5,566 nt of DNA from contig CAMPHU010000285.1 in assembly GCA_946886065.1 (NCBI GenBank), forward strand, positions 1 to 5,566, given 5' to 3'. The stretch comes from an uncultured Massilia sp. GTDB lineage: Bacteria; Pseudomonadota; Gammaproteobacteria; Burkholderiales; Burkholderiaceae. The notes below the pieces were generated by a model, which saw only the letters and a program-made list of their open reading frames with translations, did not search any database and was not told the origin of the DNA. Made by a program: the position numbers and the translations under genes. Shown in pieces: positions 1 through 5,566 of the stretch. Position 1 is the first letter of the stretch. Each line of letters begins with the position of its first letter.

Positions 1-258
1 GAAATCGTCGAAGGCGTGATCGTCGAAGAGAACTCGGTGATCTCGATGGGCGTGTACATCGGCCAGTCGACCAAGATCTACAACCGTGAAACCGGTGAAG
101 TCAGCTACGGCCGCGTGCCCTCGGGTTCGGTCGTGGTGTCGGGCAGCCTGCCGTCCGCCGATGGCAAGTACAGCCTGTACTGCGCCGTGATCGTCAAGCG
201 CGTCGACGCGCAGACCCGCGCCAAGACCGGCATCAACGAGCTGCTGCGCGGCGACTGA
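1..258 (+). CDS. dapD: 2,3,4,5-tetrahydropyridine-2,6-dicarboxylate N-succinyltransferase, C-terminal part (5' end outside window)
   Basis: This is the last 85 codons of a reading frame that is open from base 1 and ends at TGA 256-258. DapD is a cytoplasmic enzyme that transfers succinyl from succinyl-CoA to tetrahydrodipicolinate, committing the succinylase branch of meso-diaminopimelate and lysine synthesis. The visible part matches the end of the left-handed beta-helix domain and the C-terminal tail of the family. Recognisable strings are [54 protein letters not shown] and the terminal GINELLR; these closely follow the E. coli DapD ending. The GTG at 16 is internal and not a start, because the family match continues upstream to base 1. 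dapE, further down the same strand, acts in the same pathway. The identification is firm; only the N-terminal catalytic portion cannot be inspected. Confidence 0.96.
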   Translation, partial: EIVEGVIVEENSVISMGVYIGQSTKIYNRETGEVSYGRVPSGSVVVSGSLPSADGKYSLYCAVIVKRVDAQTRAKTGINELLRGD

Positions 259-273
259 TTCCGCGCCTTGCCC

Positions 274-308
274 GCGCCGGCTGGACGCCCTGGGCGTTCG
301 GCCGGCGC
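274..308 (+). other. Strong GC-rich hairpin in the dapD-pilU gap, no U-tract
   Basis: Bases 274-288 pair with 294-308 around a five-base loop (289-293). This gives a 15-bp stem, all Watson-Crick except two G-U pairs (282/300 and 284/298). It begins 15 bases after the dapD stop and ends 32 bases before the pilU start. The following bases (309 onward) contain no T-run, so it does not look like a classical intrinsic terminator. It could slow or partly stop transcription, protect the 3' end of a dapD message, or separate dapD and pilU expression. The structure is read directly from the sequence; its function is inferred. Confidence 0.6.
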
Positions 309-340
309 TGCGACACCCACAACAACACGGAGACGATGCC

Positions 341-1483
341 ATGGCCATGGAACGCCTGTTCCAGTTGATGAAGGAGAAGAACGCGTCCGACATGTTCTTC
401 GCGGTGAATTCGCCGGTCCACATCAAGATCAACGGAAACCTCATCCCGATCAACCAGCATCGTCTCGAACCCGAGAACATCCACTCCCTCCTGTCCGAGA
501 TCGCCTCTCCCGAGCAGATGGCCGAACTCGAACGCGAGAACGAATTGAACATGGGTGTATCGGTACCCAACCTGGGACGCTTCCGCCTGTCGGCCTTCCG
601 CCAGCGCGGCTCGATCTCGGCCGTCTTCCGCTTCGTGCCGGCGCATATCCCGCCGCTGGGCGAGCTGGGCCTGCCGTCCGTGCTGTCCGAACTGATCATG
701 GAAAAGCGCGGCCTGCTGCTGGTGGTGGGCGCCACCGGTTCCGGCAAGTCGACCACGATCGCCTCCATGCTCGATCACCGCAACGAACAGCGCACCGGCC
801 ACATCCTCACGCTCGAAGACCCGATCGAATACCTGTTCAAGAACAAGAAATCGATCGTCAACCAGCGCGAGATCGGCAGCGACGCCACCAGTTTTTATAC
901 GGCGCTGAGGAACTCGATGCGCCAGGCGCCGGACTGCATCCTGATCGGCGAGATCCGCGACCGCGAGACCATGGCGGCCGCACTTGCTTATGCTCAATCT
1001 GGCCACCTGGTGCTGGCCACCCTGCACGCCAACAACAGCTACAACGCGCTGAACCGCATCATCAGCTTCTACCCGATCGAGAACCGCCCCGCCCTGTTGC
1101 AGGACCTGGCGTCTAGCGTCAAGGCGATCGTCTCGCAGCGCCTGGTCAAGTCGGCTGCCGGCGGCCAGCGCCAGGCGGCGGTCGAGGTCATGCTCAACAC
1201 CCGCTACATCGGCGACCTGATCGAGAAAGGCGAGATCAGCCAGATCAAGGAAGCGATGGACAAGAGCCTGTCGCCGGGCTCGCAATCCTTCGAGACCGCC
1301 CTGTTCCGCCTGGTGCGCGAAGGGCTGGTGACGCAGGACGAGGCGCTGGCGAATGCGGATTCGGCGACCAACCTGCTGTGGCTGCTCAACAATGGGCCGG
1401 AGAGCCAGACGCAGCAGGAAGAGCAGAACAAGCCTGCGGAGCCGCAGGGGGCCTCGTTCACCGAGTTCACGCTCAATTCCTGA
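341..1483 (+). CDS. pilU: Type IV pilus retraction ATPase, PilT/PilU family (PilU-like)
   Basis: This is a cytoplasmic hexameric secretion-type ATPase acting at the base of the type IV pilus; PilU works with PilT in pilus retraction, twitching and DNA uptake. The protein has 380 residues, close to the roughly 380 of PilU. The N-terminal PAS-like domain (about 1-115) includes KNASDMFF near the start and GRFRLSAF at 79-86. The ATPase core has Walker A GATGSGKST at 130-138, the Asp box TLEDPIE at 157-163, Walker B ILIGEIRD at 200-207 and the His box SGHLVLATLHAN at 220-231. The PilT signature AIRNLIRE is absent; instead DLIEKGE (292-298) is present, as in PilU, and a Gln/Glu-rich tail follows about residue 352. 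The start at 341 is preceded by GGAGA at 329-333 with a 7-base spacer; the ATG at 347 is a poorer alternative. Finding the gene inside a dap cluster rather than beside pilT is notable. It could be an additional PilT/PilU paralogue rather than the canonical pilU. Confidence 0.88.
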   Translation: MAMERLFQLMKEKNASDMFFAVNSPVHIKINGNLIPINQHRLEPENIHSLLSEIASPEQMAELERENELNMGVSVPNLGRFRLSAFRQRGSISAVFRFVPAHIPPLGELGLPSVLSELIMEKRGLLLVVGATGSGKSTTIASMLDHRNEQRTGHILTLEDPIEYLFKNKKSIVNQREIGSDATSFYTALRNSMRQAPDCILIGEIRDRETMAAALAYAQSGHLVLATLHANNSYNALNRIISFYPIENRPALLQDLASSVKAIVSQRLVKSAAGGQRQAAVEVMLNTRYIGDLIEKGEISQIKEAMDKSLSPGSQSFETALFRLVREGLVTQDEALANADSATNLLWLLNNGPESQTQQEEQNKPAEPQGASFTEFTLNS

Positions 1484-1540
1484 ACTGCAGAGCCGGCGGC
1501 TATCAGGTCTGTCTTCTGTTGAGGACATGCAGCACCTATT

Positions 1541-1569
1541 TTGACCGTCAGCAACTGCAACCGGATTAA
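1541..1569 (+). promoter_or_regulatory. Possible sigma-70 promoter for the endopeptidase/exported-protein pair
   Basis: TTGACC at 1541-1546 matches five of six bases of the -35 consensus. A 17-base spacer leads to GATTAA (1564-1569), a weak -10 with three of six matches. It lies about 45 bases upstream of the gene starting at 1614 and inside the 130-base gap after pilU. The good -35 and the compositional change at this point favour separate transcription of the pair, but the -10 is poor and the call is tentative. Confidence 0.3.
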
Positions 1570-1613
1570 GCTCGACAACAATTGCGACTCACCGTCATCA
1601 ACGGAGGGTCGTC

Positions 1614-2105
1614 ATGGGCGTCAGCAATCGATTTCCGCCTCCGCCTCAGGATTCTCGAGGCTTCTTCATGCTCCCACAATCGCCTGCAGAGTCCGGCTAT
1701 TATGTTTATGGCAATCTGTTCGGGAGGCTCGCCCGTGGCGCATACCAGTACGCTCATCCAATCATGATGACCGCCATTCTGCGAGTTGCATCGCAATGGC
1801 AGGCACGCGACAAACGGCGATTCGGCATCGGTGACATCAGTCTGGCAAATGGCGTCCGAACGCCAGATCATGACTCGCACCGAAGCGGGCTTGAAGTCGA
1901 TATTCGACCCGTGCGCAAAGACGGCCTTGAATGCCCGGTCCGGTGGTGGGAATCGCAGTACGACAAGGAAGCTACTGCACAGCTGATCGACCTGTTCCGG
2001 ACGTTCGCGCCTGTCGTCACCGTGTTATTCAACGACCCCGGCATCGTGTTTGCAAAGCGGGCCGTTCGTCACGACGACCATTTCCATTTGAAGCTGCGAG
2101 GGTGA
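1614..2105 (+). CDS. Small MepA-like (LAS family, M74-type) peptidoglycan endopeptidase without signal peptide
   Basis: This is a predicted zinc metallopeptidase of 163 residues that would cut cross-linked peptidoglycan peptides. Its conserved residues line up with E. coli MepA: H86 and H89 in PDHDSH, D96 in the HxxGxxxD motif (GLEVD), and H153, H156 and H158 in HDDHFH near the C-terminus. By analogy H89, D96 and H158 bind zinc. NDPGI at 140-144 and the final HLKLRG also suit the family. MepA is about 270 residues with a cleaved signal peptide. This protein is a compact core whose N-terminus (Pro-rich, PPPP at 8-11) has no hydrophobic segment, so it cannot reach the periplasm by Sec alone. 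The start is well supported by GGAGG at 1603-1607 with a 6-base spacer. The next gene begins three bases after the stop. GC content and codon choice are lower and less biased than in the flanking dap genes, suggesting acquisition. It could be a type VI secretion cargo, a phage-derived endolysin or a stand-alone hydrolase. The family call is firm; the role is open. Confidence 0.82.
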   Translation: MGVSNRFPPPPQDSRGFFMLPQSPAESGYYVYGNLFGRLARGAYQYAHPIMMTAILRVASQWQARDKRRFGIGDISLANGVRTPDHDSHRSGLEVDIRPVRKDGLECPVRWWESQYDKEATAQLIDLFRTFAPVVTVLFNDPGIVFAKRAVRHDDHFHLKLRG

Positions 2106-2108
2106 CTC

Positions 2109-2510
2109 ATGCGGAAAATACATTCTGCTACCTGGCTATCGACAGGCCTGATCGGTGCGAGCTTGCTTTCACTGGCGCTCGCCGCTGAGCCGATCAATGG
2201 GTGGAAATCGATTCGGGGAGCAATCTATCTCATTCACGGAGGCTCGCTGGCGGATCGACAGGCTGCCACAGTGAGCGACCGCAAGCTGTCTATTCTGGTC
2301 GACGGCCCCCCGGCAAAGGAAATATTCGACGCCATTGGCCCCGACTTGCCGGATGCTTGCTCAGGTGAGAGCGGGGACCGGGCCCGAGACAAAAAGGGGG
2401 TTTACTGTTCGTATAGTGTCCAGGACAGAGCTAGCAAAGAGGGGCCTTATCGCTGTTGGATCGGTATCGATTTGAGGACAGGCGATAGTGTTGGCACAGT
2501 CGGCTGCTAG
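2109..2510 (+). CDS. Exported small protein with four cysteines, function unknown; possible immunity partner of the endopeptidase
   Basis: I do not recognise a named family for this protein of 133 residues. The N-terminus is a typical Sec signal peptide: basic MRK, a hydrophobic stretch over about residues 9-25, and a cleavage region ALAAEP with the cut likely after residue 25 or 26. There is no lipobox cysteine. The mature part of about 107 residues carries cysteines at 84, 100, 116 and 133 (the last residue), spaced 16, 16 and 17, which suggests two disulfides in the periplasm. Other features are KLSILVDG at 59-66, AKEIFDAIGPD at 69-79 and DLRTGDS at 121-127. The start follows the endopeptidase stop by three bases, with GAGGG at 2098-2102 as ribosome-binding site, so the two are almost certainly cotranscribed and translationally coupled. 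Its lower GC resembles its partner. An inhibitor or immunity protein for the upstream hydrolase is a reasonable inference; an unrelated periplasmic protein is possible. Confidence 0.75.
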   Translation: MRKIHSATWLSTGLIGASLLSLALAAEPINGWKSIRGAIYLIHGGSLADRQAATVSDRKLSILVDGPPAKEIFDAIGPDLPDACSGESGDRARDKKGVYCSYSVQDRASKEGPYRCWIGIDLRTGDSVGTVGC

Positions 2511-2638
2511 TTCTGCGCGAGCTGCACCTCAGGGTGCGATGTTCACCGGATTTGCCGTTTTACTGTTCGAATTGGGCCACGGGCTGAGCGCCCTAACTGC
2601 ACCCCGTCTCCGTACCGCCCCCTGAAAGCATCCCTGTG

Positions 2639-2671
2639 TACAATCTCCCAAGGCGGAGCTTGTGCTATCCT
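2639..2671 (+). promoter_or_regulatory. Possible promoter region for yffB-dapE
   Basis: The 219-base gap 2511-2729 holds no supportable gene. Within it are two -10-like elements: TACAAT at 2639-2644 (five of six matches) and TATCCT at 2666-2671 preceded by TG plus one base, an extended -10. Neither has a convincing -35 at 16-18 bases. After the inserted-looking gene pair a promoter is needed somewhere here for the downstream housekeeping genes, unless they rely on read-through. The elements are seen; their use is inference. Confidence 0.35.
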
Positions 2672-2696
2672 CCCGCGTTTCCAAAATTCAAACAGC

Positions 2697-2712
2697 CCGC
2701 GCGCTCGCGCGG
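2697..2712 (+). other. Short GC hairpin just upstream of the yffB ribosome-binding site
   Basis: CCGCGC (2697-2702) pairs with GCGCGG (2707-2712) around a four-base loop, an all-GC 6-bp stem ending 4 bases before the AAGGA ribosome-binding site at 2717-2721. It lies in the likely 5' leader and could influence translation or mRNA stability. Short GC stems are common in DNA of this composition, so it may be incidental. Confidence 0.25.
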
Positions 2713-2729
2713 ACGCAAGGATTTACGCC

Positions 2730-3086
2730 ATGACTACGACCCTCTACGGTATTCCCAACTGCGACACCGTCAAGAAAGCCCGCACCTGGCTGGCCGACAA
2801 CGGCCACGACTTCACTTTCCACGACTTCAAGAAACAAGGCTTGAGCCGCGAACTGGTGGACGGCTGGCTGGAACAGCTGGGTTGGGAAACCCTGGTCAAC
2901 CGCAAAGGCATGACCTGGCGTAAGCTCAGCGACGAGCGCAAGGCCCAGATCGTCGACAAGGCCAGCGCCGCCGAGCTGATGCTGGAGAACCCGTCCGTGA
3001 TCAAGCGCCCGGTCCTGGAAGGCGCCGGCCCCTTGAGCGTCGGCTTCTCCGCCGACCAGTACCGCGCCATCTTCGGGAACGCCTGA
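2730..3086 (+). CDS. yffB: YffB-type ArsC/Spx-family thioredoxin-fold protein (putative thiol reductase)
   Basis: This protein of 118 residues belongs to the ArsC/Spx-like thioredoxin-fold superfamily and matches E. coli YffB in length and wording. Visible matches are [14 protein letters not shown] near the N-terminus with the single cysteine C11, FHDFKKQGL at about 30-38, a GWETLVN/GMTWRKL block at 51-66, and IKRPVLE at 91-97 with R93 in the position of the conserved anion-binding arginine. YffB proteins have been proposed to be glutathione-dependent thiol reductases; true arsenate reduction is not established for this subgroup and the gene should not be read as an arsenic-resistance marker. 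The start at 2730 has AAGGA at 2717-2721 with an 8-base spacer. The stop codon overlaps the dapE start by one base (TGATG). The same yffB-dapE adjacency occurs in E. coli, so the pairing is ancient and suggests co-expression or a functional link. Confidence 0.92.
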   Translation: MTTTLYGIPNCDTVKKARTWLADNGHDFTFHDFKKQGLSRELVDGWLEQLGWETLVNRKGMTWRKLSDERKAQIVDKASAAELMLENPSVIKRPVLEGAGPLSVGFSADQYRAIFGNA

Positions 3087-4222
3087 TGAAACCCTCGCGC
3101 ACCCTGCTCCTGACCGAAGAGCTGATCGCCCTCGATTCGATCACCCCACACGACAAGGGCTGCCAGCAGCGCCTGATCGAGCTGCTGGCGCCGCTGGGCT
3201 TCCGCTGCGAAACCATCGAGTCCAACGGCGTGACCAACCTGTGGGCGCGCAAGGGCACGGTCTCCCCCGTCTTCGTGTTCGCCGGCCACACCGACGTGGT
3301 GCCGGCCGGTCCGCTCGACCAGTGGCATTCGCAACCCTTCGCTCCGACCCGCCGCGACGGCAAGCTCTACGGCCGCGGCGCCTCGGACATGAAGTCCTCG
3401 ATCGCCGCCATGGTCGTTGCTTGTGAAGAATTTATTGCCGCACACCCAGACCACCAGGGCTCGATCGCCTTCCTGATCACCAGCGACGAGGAAGGCCCGG
3501 CCGTCGACGGCACCGTGGTCGTCTGCGAGCGCCTGGAAGAGCGCGGCGAAACGCTCGACTATTGCCTGGTAGGCGAACCCACTTCCGCCCACGTGCTGGG
3601 CGACATGATCAAGAACGGCCGCCGCGGCTCGCTCTCGGGCCACCTGGTCATCAAGGGCGTGCAGGGCCACATCGCCTACCCGCACCTGGCGCGCAATCCG
3701 ATCCACCAGGCCGCGCCGGCGCTGGCCGAACTGGCTGCCGAAGTCTGGGACGAAGGCAACGAGTACTACGCCCCCACCAGTTGGCAGGTCTCCAACATCC
3801 AGGCCGGCACCGGCGCCAACAACGTGATCCCGGGCCACATGAGCCTGGACTTCAACTTCCGCTTCTCCACCGCCAGCACCGCGGACGGCCTGGAAGCGCG
3901 CGTGCATGCCATTCTCGACCGCCACGGCCTGGACTACGCCCTGGAGTGGACCCTGTCCGGCCAGCCCTTCCTGACGCCGAAAGGCAGGCTGTCGGACACG
4001 CTGTGCGACGCGATCCAGGAAGAACTGGGCGTGCAGACCGAATTGTCGACCACCGGCGGCACCTCGGACGGGCGCTTCATCGCCAGGATTTGCCCCCAGG
4101 TGATAGAATTCGGCCCACCGAACGCCAGCATTCACAAGATCGACGAGCACATCGAAATGCGCTACATCGAACCCCTGAAGAACATCTACCGCCGTACGCT
4201 GGAACGCCTGCTGGCTGCCTGA
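3086..4222 (+). CDS. dapE: Succinyl-diaminopimelate desuccinylase
   Basis: DapE is a cytoplasmic dinuclear zinc amidohydrolase (peptidase family M20A) that hydrolyses N-succinyl-LL-2,6-diaminopimelate to LL-diaminopimelate and succinate, for lysine and peptidoglycan. The 378-residue length is typical. All expected metal and catalytic residues are present: H68 and D70 in AGHTDVVP, the bridging aspartate D101 in GASDMK, the general base E135 with metal ligand E136 in [11 protein letters not shown]164 in VGEPTS, and H350 in NASIHKIDE. The dimerisation domain lies at roughly 180-293 between the two parts of the catalytic domain. The start overlaps the preceding stop (TGATG at 3084-3088) with no strong ribosome-binding site (GGGA around 3075-3078), so translation probably depends on coupling to yffB. 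prmB follows after 24 bases. Nothing is missing or disrupted, and codon use is strongly GC-ending like the neighbours. Confidence 0.97.
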   Translation: MKPSRTLLLTEELIALDSITPHDKGCQQRLIELLAPLGFRCETIESNGVTNLWARKGTVSPVFVFAGHTDVVPAGPLDQWHSQPFAPTRRDGKLYGRGASDMKSSIAAMVVACEEFIAAHPDHQGSIAFLITSDEEGPAVDGTVVVCERLEERGETLDYCLVGEPTSAHVLGDMIKNGRRGSLSGHLVIKGVQGHIAYPHLARNPIHQAAPALAELAAEVWDEGNEYYAPTSWQVSNIQAGTGANNVIPGHMSLDFNFRFSTASTADGLEARVHAILDRHGLDYALEWTLSGQPFLTPKGRLSDTLCDAIQEELGVQTELSTTGGTSDGRFIARICPQVIEFGPPNASIHKIDEHIEMRYIEPLKNIYRRTLERLLAA

Positions 4223-4246
4223 GCCCACCAACACGAGAACAAGGCC

Positions 4247-5140
4247 ATGACTACGACCTCCTTCAGCACGCCGCGCGACCTGCTGCGCTATGCCGTCACC
4301 CGCTTCAACGGCGCCAAGCTGTTCTTCGGCCACGGCAGCGCCGAGGCCCTCGACGAAGCCGCCTACCTGATCCTGCACACCCTCAAGCTCCCGCTGGACA
4401 AGCTCGAGCCCTTCCTCGACGCCAGGCTGCTGCAGGAAGAAGTGCTGCAGGTGCTGGCCGTGATCGAGCGCCGCGTCTCCGAGCGCGTGCCGGCCGCCTA
4501 CATCACCAAGGAAGCCTGGCTGGGCAGCTACAACTTCTACGTCGACGAGCGGGTGCTGGTGCCGCGCTCCTTCATCGCCGAGCTGATTCCGCAGCAGTTC
4601 AGCCCCTGGATCGTCGATCCGGACGGCGTCGAGAACGTGCTGGAACTGTGCACGGGCAGCGGCTGCCTGGCGATCATGATGGCGGACGCCTTCCCGAATG
4701 CCGTGGTGGACGCGGTCGACATCTCCAAGGATGCGCTGGCCGTGGCCGAGCACAACATCCGCGAATACAAGCTGGAAGGACGCGTCAACCCGATCGAGTC
4801 GGACCTGTACGAGAACGTGCCCTTCAAGAAGTACGACATCATCGTCACCAACCCGCCGTATGTGAATTCGGACTCGATGCGCAAGCTGCCGCCGGAATAC
4901 CTGCGCGAGCCGCAGATCGCGCTGGCGGGCGGTGAAGACGGCATGGACCTGGTGCGCAAGATCGTGGCCGGCGCGGCCGAGCGCCTGACGCCGGAGGGTT
5001 TCCTGATCGTCGAGATCGGCAACGAGCGCGAATACGCCGAAGCCGCCTTCGGCGACCTGGGCCTGACCTGGCTGACCACCAGCACCGGCGACGACGCCGT
5101 GTTCCTCCTGACCGCCGAACAGCTGCAGAACGCCCAATAA
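4247..5140 (+). CDS. prmB: 50S ribosomal protein L3 N5-glutamine methyltransferase
   Basis: PrmB is a cytoplasmic SAM-dependent methyltransferase that modifies a glutamine side chain of ribosomal protein L3. The protein has 297 residues, normal for the family. It has an N-terminal helical substrate-binding domain (about 1-95, with AYITKEAWLG at 84-93), the PrmB/PrmC linker VLVPRSFIAELI at 103-114, SAM-binding motif I ELCTGSGCLAI at 133-143, an acidic residue ending the next strand (AVDIS, D158), and the catalytic NPPY at 202-205 that positions the glutamine amide. PRSFIAELI rather than the PrmC-type RPETE wording favours PrmB over the release-factor enzyme PrmC. It starts 24 bases after the dapE stop with only a weak ribosome-binding site (GAGA at 4235-4238), consistent with being downstream in the same transcript. 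A hairpin follows the stop. Confidence 0.94.
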   Translation: MTTTSFSTPRDLLRYAVTRFNGAKLFFGHGSAEALDEAAYLILHTLKLPLDKLEPFLDARLLQEEVLQVLAVIERRVSERVPAAYITKEAWLGSYNFYVDERVLVPRSFIAELIPQQFSPWIVDPDGVENVLELCTGSGCLAIMMADAFPNAVVDAVDISKDALAVAEHNIREYKLEGRVNPIESDLYENVPFKKYDIIVTNPPYVNSDSMRKLPPEYLREPQIALAGGEDGMDLVRKIVAGAAERLTPEGFLIVEIGNEREYAEAAFGDLGLTWLTTSTGDDAVFLLTAEQLQNAQ

Positions 5141-5153
5141 GCCTGCCTCTTCA

Positions 5154-5176
5154 CGCGCGCCGCCGCGCGGCGCGCG
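5154..5176 (+). other. Perfect 10-bp all-GC hairpin between prmB and the ABC-F gene
   Basis: Bases 5154-5163 pair with 5167-5176 without mismatch around a three-base loop (5164-5166). It lies 13 bases after the prmB stop and 25 bases before the next start. No T-run follows, only a C/T-mixed stretch (5178-5195), so it is at best an atypical terminator; an RNA processing or stability element is equally possible. The local sequence is almost entirely G and C, which makes stems more likely by chance. Confidence 0.45.
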
Positions 5177-5201
5177 CTCACCGCTTCTTCCATTCCCCGC
5201 C

Positions 5202-5566
5202 ATGATCCGATTCCAGAACGTCAGCCTGATGCGCGGCACCAAGCCGCTGCTGGAGGACGCCGACCTGACCCTCAACCCCGGCGACAAGATCGGCCTGATC
5301 GGCGCCAACGGCGCCGGCAAATCGAGCCTGTTCGCCATGCTGCGCGGCGAACTGCATCCGGACCAGGGCGCGATCGACTTCCCGTCCAAGTGGCGCATGG
5401 CCTACGTGGCCCAGGAGACGCCGGCGCTCGACCGCCCGGCGCTGGAATACGCGATCGACGGCGACGTCAACCTGCGCCGCCTGCAGGCCGAACTGGAAGA
5501 ACTGGAAGCCCACCCGGACCTCGACGCCCACGGCATGCGCCTGGGCGAGATCCACGGCGCGCTGGC
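5202..5566 (+). CDS. yheS: ABC-F family ATPase, YheS-like, N-terminal part (3' end outside window)
   Basis: An open frame runs from ATG 5202 to the window end, 121 complete codons without a stop. ABC-F proteins are soluble tandem ATPases without membrane domains that bind the ribosome and influence translation. The visible part is the start of the first ATPase domain: MIRFQNVSLMRG at the N-terminus, PGDKIGLIG at 26-34 and Walker A GANGAGKSS at 34-42. The wording QETPALDRPALEYAIDGD closely follows E. coli YheS (QETPAL, ALEY, IDGD), which favours YheS over Uup, EttA or YbiT. The signature motif, Walker B and second domain lie beyond the window. No clear ribosome-binding site is visible before 5202; the internal ATG at 5229 would remove the first beta strand and is unlikely. 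Its position after prmB places two ribosome-linked genes together. Confidence 0.9.
   Translation, partial: MIRFQNVSLMRGTKPLLEDADLTLNPGDKIGLIGANGAGKSSLFAMLRGELHPDQGAIDFPSKWRMAYVAQETPALDRPALEYAIDGDVNLRRLQAELEELEAHPDLDAHGMRLGEIHGAL

Noticed and set aside
1491..1501. Possible terminator stem just after pilU
   Set aside because: Only four base pairs around a three-base loop and no following T-run.
233..1528. Long minus-strand open frame (431 codons) opposite pilU
   Set aside because: It is antisense to a complete PilU-like ATPase and rich in Arg, Leu, Val and Gln with no recognisable motif; a shadow of the coding strand.
2524..2561. Possible terminator after the exported-protein gene
   Set aside because: The stem GCACC/GGTGC is only 5 bp and the nearest run of four T lies about 20 bases downstream, too far for an intrinsic terminator.
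2636..2923. Frame starting in the gap upstream of yffB
   Set aside because: Most of it overlaps yffB in another frame, it has no ribosome-binding site, and its composition is Arg/Pro-rich without a family match.
2730..3086. Arsenate reductase (arsenic resistance) reading of the ArsC-like gene
   Set aside because: Wording, length and dapE adjacency match the YffB subgroup, and no other ars gene is near, so an arsenic-resistance role is not supported.
3562..4935. Plus-strand frame of 457 codons across dapE and prmB
   Set aside because: It is out of frame with two firmly identified enzymes and has Arg/Pro/Gly-rich composition typical of GC-rich off-frame reading.
2744..5398. Very long minus-strand open frame (884 codons) opposite yffB, dapE and prmB
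   Set aside because: It lies antisense to well-identified genes, has low-complexity Arg/Gly/Val/Gln-rich wording without domain motifs, and is the usual product of strong GC bias at third codon positions.

Overview
The window reads as chromosomal DNA of a GC-rich betaproteobacterium. The closest fit is the Oxalobacteraceae (Massilia/Telluria-like), judged from protein wording and from the gene order dapD, PilT/PilU-type ATPase, yffB-type ArsC-like gene, dapE, prmB, yheS-type ABC-F gene. That taxonomic placement is inference; no rRNA or other phylogenetic marker is present. All recognised genes lie on the + strand.

Layout. Positions 1-258 are the 3' end of dapD (lysine/meso-diaminopimelate synthesis). 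A very stable GC hairpin (274-308) separates it from a complete PilU-like type IV pilus ATPase (341-1483). Positions 1484-2729 form an accessory-looking block with lower GC and less biased codons. It holds a small MepA-like (LAS/M74) peptidoglycan endopeptidase without a signal peptide (1614-2105). Three bases after its stop begins a small exported protein of unknown function with four cysteines (2109-2510). The housekeeping set then resumes: a yffB-type thioredoxin-fold reductase-like gene (2730-3086) overlapping dapE (3086-4222), then prmB (4247-5140), a second GC hairpin (5154-5176), and the start of a YheS-like ABC-F ATPase (5202 to the window end).

How the genes work together. DapD and DapE catalyse non-consecutive steps of the succinylase branch that makes meso-diaminopimelate for peptidoglycan and lysine. 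PrmB modifies ribosomal protein L3, and YheS-type ABC-F proteins are ribosome-associated, so the right end is translation-related. PilU is functionally unrelated and powers or assists pilus retraction.

The most interesting content is the peptidase and exported-partner pair. A peptidoglycan hydrolase that lacks its own export signal, tightly coupled to a periplasm-targeted small protein, is the arrangement expected of an interbacterial effector and its immunity protein, for example an orphan type VI secretion cargo. No secretion-system gene lies in the window, so that role is inference. No tRNA, rRNA, CRISPR array, transposase or insertion sequence was seen.
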